Source of the DNA: Acidiferrobacteraceae bacterium
GTDB taxonomy: Bacteria; Pseudomonadota; Gammaproteobacteria; Arenicellales; UBA868
Assembly (NCBI GenBank): GCA_002724185.1
Contig: PBOB01000027.1
Coordinates: 16,443-80,442 of the forward strand
Reading direction: 5' to 3'
Length of the DNA: 64,000 bases
Shown here: piece after piece, positions 63,200 to 64,000 of the stretch
Numbering within the stretch: the first letter of the stretch is position 1
Layout of the letters: the number at the start of each line of letters is the position of its first letter
Position numbers and translations under genes: made by a program
The notes under the pieces: model-generated
The model's database searches: none
Told to the model about the DNA's origin: nothing
The model's input: only the letters and a program-made list of their open reading frames with translations

Positions 63200-64000
63200 A
63201 AGAAATAAATCTCACTGACTGTGAGGCAGTCGCTCTAGGCGCTGGTATCCTCGGTACTGGCGGAGGAGGTAACACCTATCTTGGCCAGATTTGGCTGGAA
63301 GCAGAATTTGTAACTCATGCAAACCCTTGTAGGATCATTGATGCTAGTCAGACAAATGATGACGATTTATATTGTGCCGTGGGTACTATGGGTGCACCTA
63401 CGGTTGGTGTAGAAAAGATACCGCGTGGGGATGAACTAGAAAAGGCTGTTAGGGCGCTTGAAGAACATATTGGTCGGTCTTTTGATGGGATCCTCATTGG
63501 AGAAATTGGCGGTGCAAATGCACTGAAGCCACTGATTTGCGCTTTACAGATGAATCTGCCAGTTGTTGATGGTGATGGAATGGGTCGTGCATTTCCAGAA
63601 TTACAAATGGACAGTTTTGCCATTGGTGGGCTTGACCTTGCCCCCCTTGCTCTTGGTGATTGTCATGGAAATCAAGTCATACTTAGTACGGTCAATAGTC
63701 CAAAACAGGCGGAAAGTTATGCGCGAAATCTCACAATTGAGATGGGTGGCAGTGTCGCGCTTGCTATGCCCATGATGACAGGTAAGGATCTGAAAAGCCT
63801 GTTGATTCGTGGAACATTGTCATTGGCAAAATCTATTGGACAAGGAGTTATTAGAGCACGTAATGTGGGAGAGGACCCTATTGAACCGATCATCGCTTTA
63901 ACAAATGGTAGGCTGCTTTTCTCCGGAAAAATCACAGATGTTGAGCGCCGGACAAATCGTGGATTTTCGCTAGGCAAGATGCAGTTAGCTGCATTTGATG
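63196..64000 (+). CDS. DUF917-family protein (copy 3, cut by window end)
   Basis: The frame opens at ATG 63196, overlapping the previous stop (ATGA), and is still open at the window end, giving 268 residues of an expected 360. It has GTGGGGNTY (20-28, with Asp changed to Asn), TMGAPT, EIGGAN and DGDGMGRAFPELQM (125-138). It is a third, distinct copy in a row. The C-terminus and the next gene are outside the window, so the operon is not complete here. Confidence 0.85.
   Translation, partial: MKEINLTDCEAVALGAGILGTGGGGNTYLGQIWLEAEFVTHANPCRIIDASQTNDDDLYCAVGTMGAPTVGVEKIPRGDELEKAVRALEEHIGRSFDGILIGEIGGANALKPLICALQMNLPVVDGDGMGRAFPELQMDSFAIGGLDLAPLALGDCHGNQVILSTVNSPKQAESYARNLTIEMGGSVALAMPMMTGKDLKSLLIRGTLSLAKSIGQGVIRARNVGEDPIEPIIALTNGRLLFSGKITDVERRTNRGFSLGKMQLAAFD

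Overview
The window is 64 kb of chromosome from a Gram-negative proteobacterium. Signal peptides, a glutathione-dependent formaldehyde dehydrogenase, a GlpE-type rhodanese, an Atm1-type exporter and a cyclopropane-synthase/DUF1365/DUF1295 lipid cluster all point that way, and the mix fits a Gammaproteobacterium best. Base composition is moderate to low GC. MttB-like, sulfatase and betaine/C1-type genes suggest a marine heterotroph, but that is inference. I see no rRNA, tRNA, CRISPR array, transposase, integrase or prophage.

Layout. (1) 0-8.7 kb: a methyltransferase, a methylenetetrahydrofolate-reductase-like protein, a nucleoside hydrolase, a TauD-type dioxygenase followed by a tiny two-helix membrane protein, an MttB-family methyltransferase, a nucleotide-sugar-type epimerase and a cytosolic-looking gamma-glutamyltransferase. 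(2) 9.4-14.5 kb: envelope proteins built from repeats (an SNase-like plus MORN protein, a Sel1 plus SH3 protein, a LysM protein), a RecB/Cas4-like nuclease and a DUF4396 membrane protein. (3) 14.5-31.4 kb: mostly single-gene housekeeping and metabolic functions: dehydrogenase, DsbA-like isomerase, thioesterase, two EamA exporters, aldo-keto reductase, family-5 uracil-DNA glycosylase, glyoxalase II-like hydrolase, FIST sensor, aminotransferase, threonine aldolase, phosphotransacetylase, Atm1-type ABC exporter, MFS exporter and sulfatase.

(4) 31.4-42.5 kb: a membrane-lipid region. A fatty acid desaturase and an iron/2-oxoglutarate oxygenase lie beside a six-gene minus-strand operon: DUF1295, FAD oxidoreductase, DUF1365, cyclopropane synthase, a second cyclopropane-synthase-like methyltransferase and a lipocalin. 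A glutathione peroxidase and an OmpR-type two-component system follow. Together they look like phospholipid acyl-chain modification with a stress-response link. (5) 42.9-48.3 kb: SDR, MOSC protein, cupin, adenine deaminase, class III alcohol dehydrogenase, a Bax-inhibitor-1 protein with a previously unlisted small membrane protein immediately downstream, and an OsmC protein.

(6) 48.4-64 kb: a large hydantoin/oxoproline-type catabolic locus. One arm (minus strand) carries a large HyuA and two different HyuB-like subunits. The divergent arm (plus strand) carries a complete dipeptide-type ABC importer (binding protein, two permeases, two ATPases), then DUF917, a short HyuA, DUF917 and a third DUF917 cut by the window end. 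Uptake of a small cyclic amide or a related compound followed by ATP-dependent ring opening is the simplest reading. The three adjacent DUF917 paralogues and the two unequal HyuB subunits are its most unusual features.
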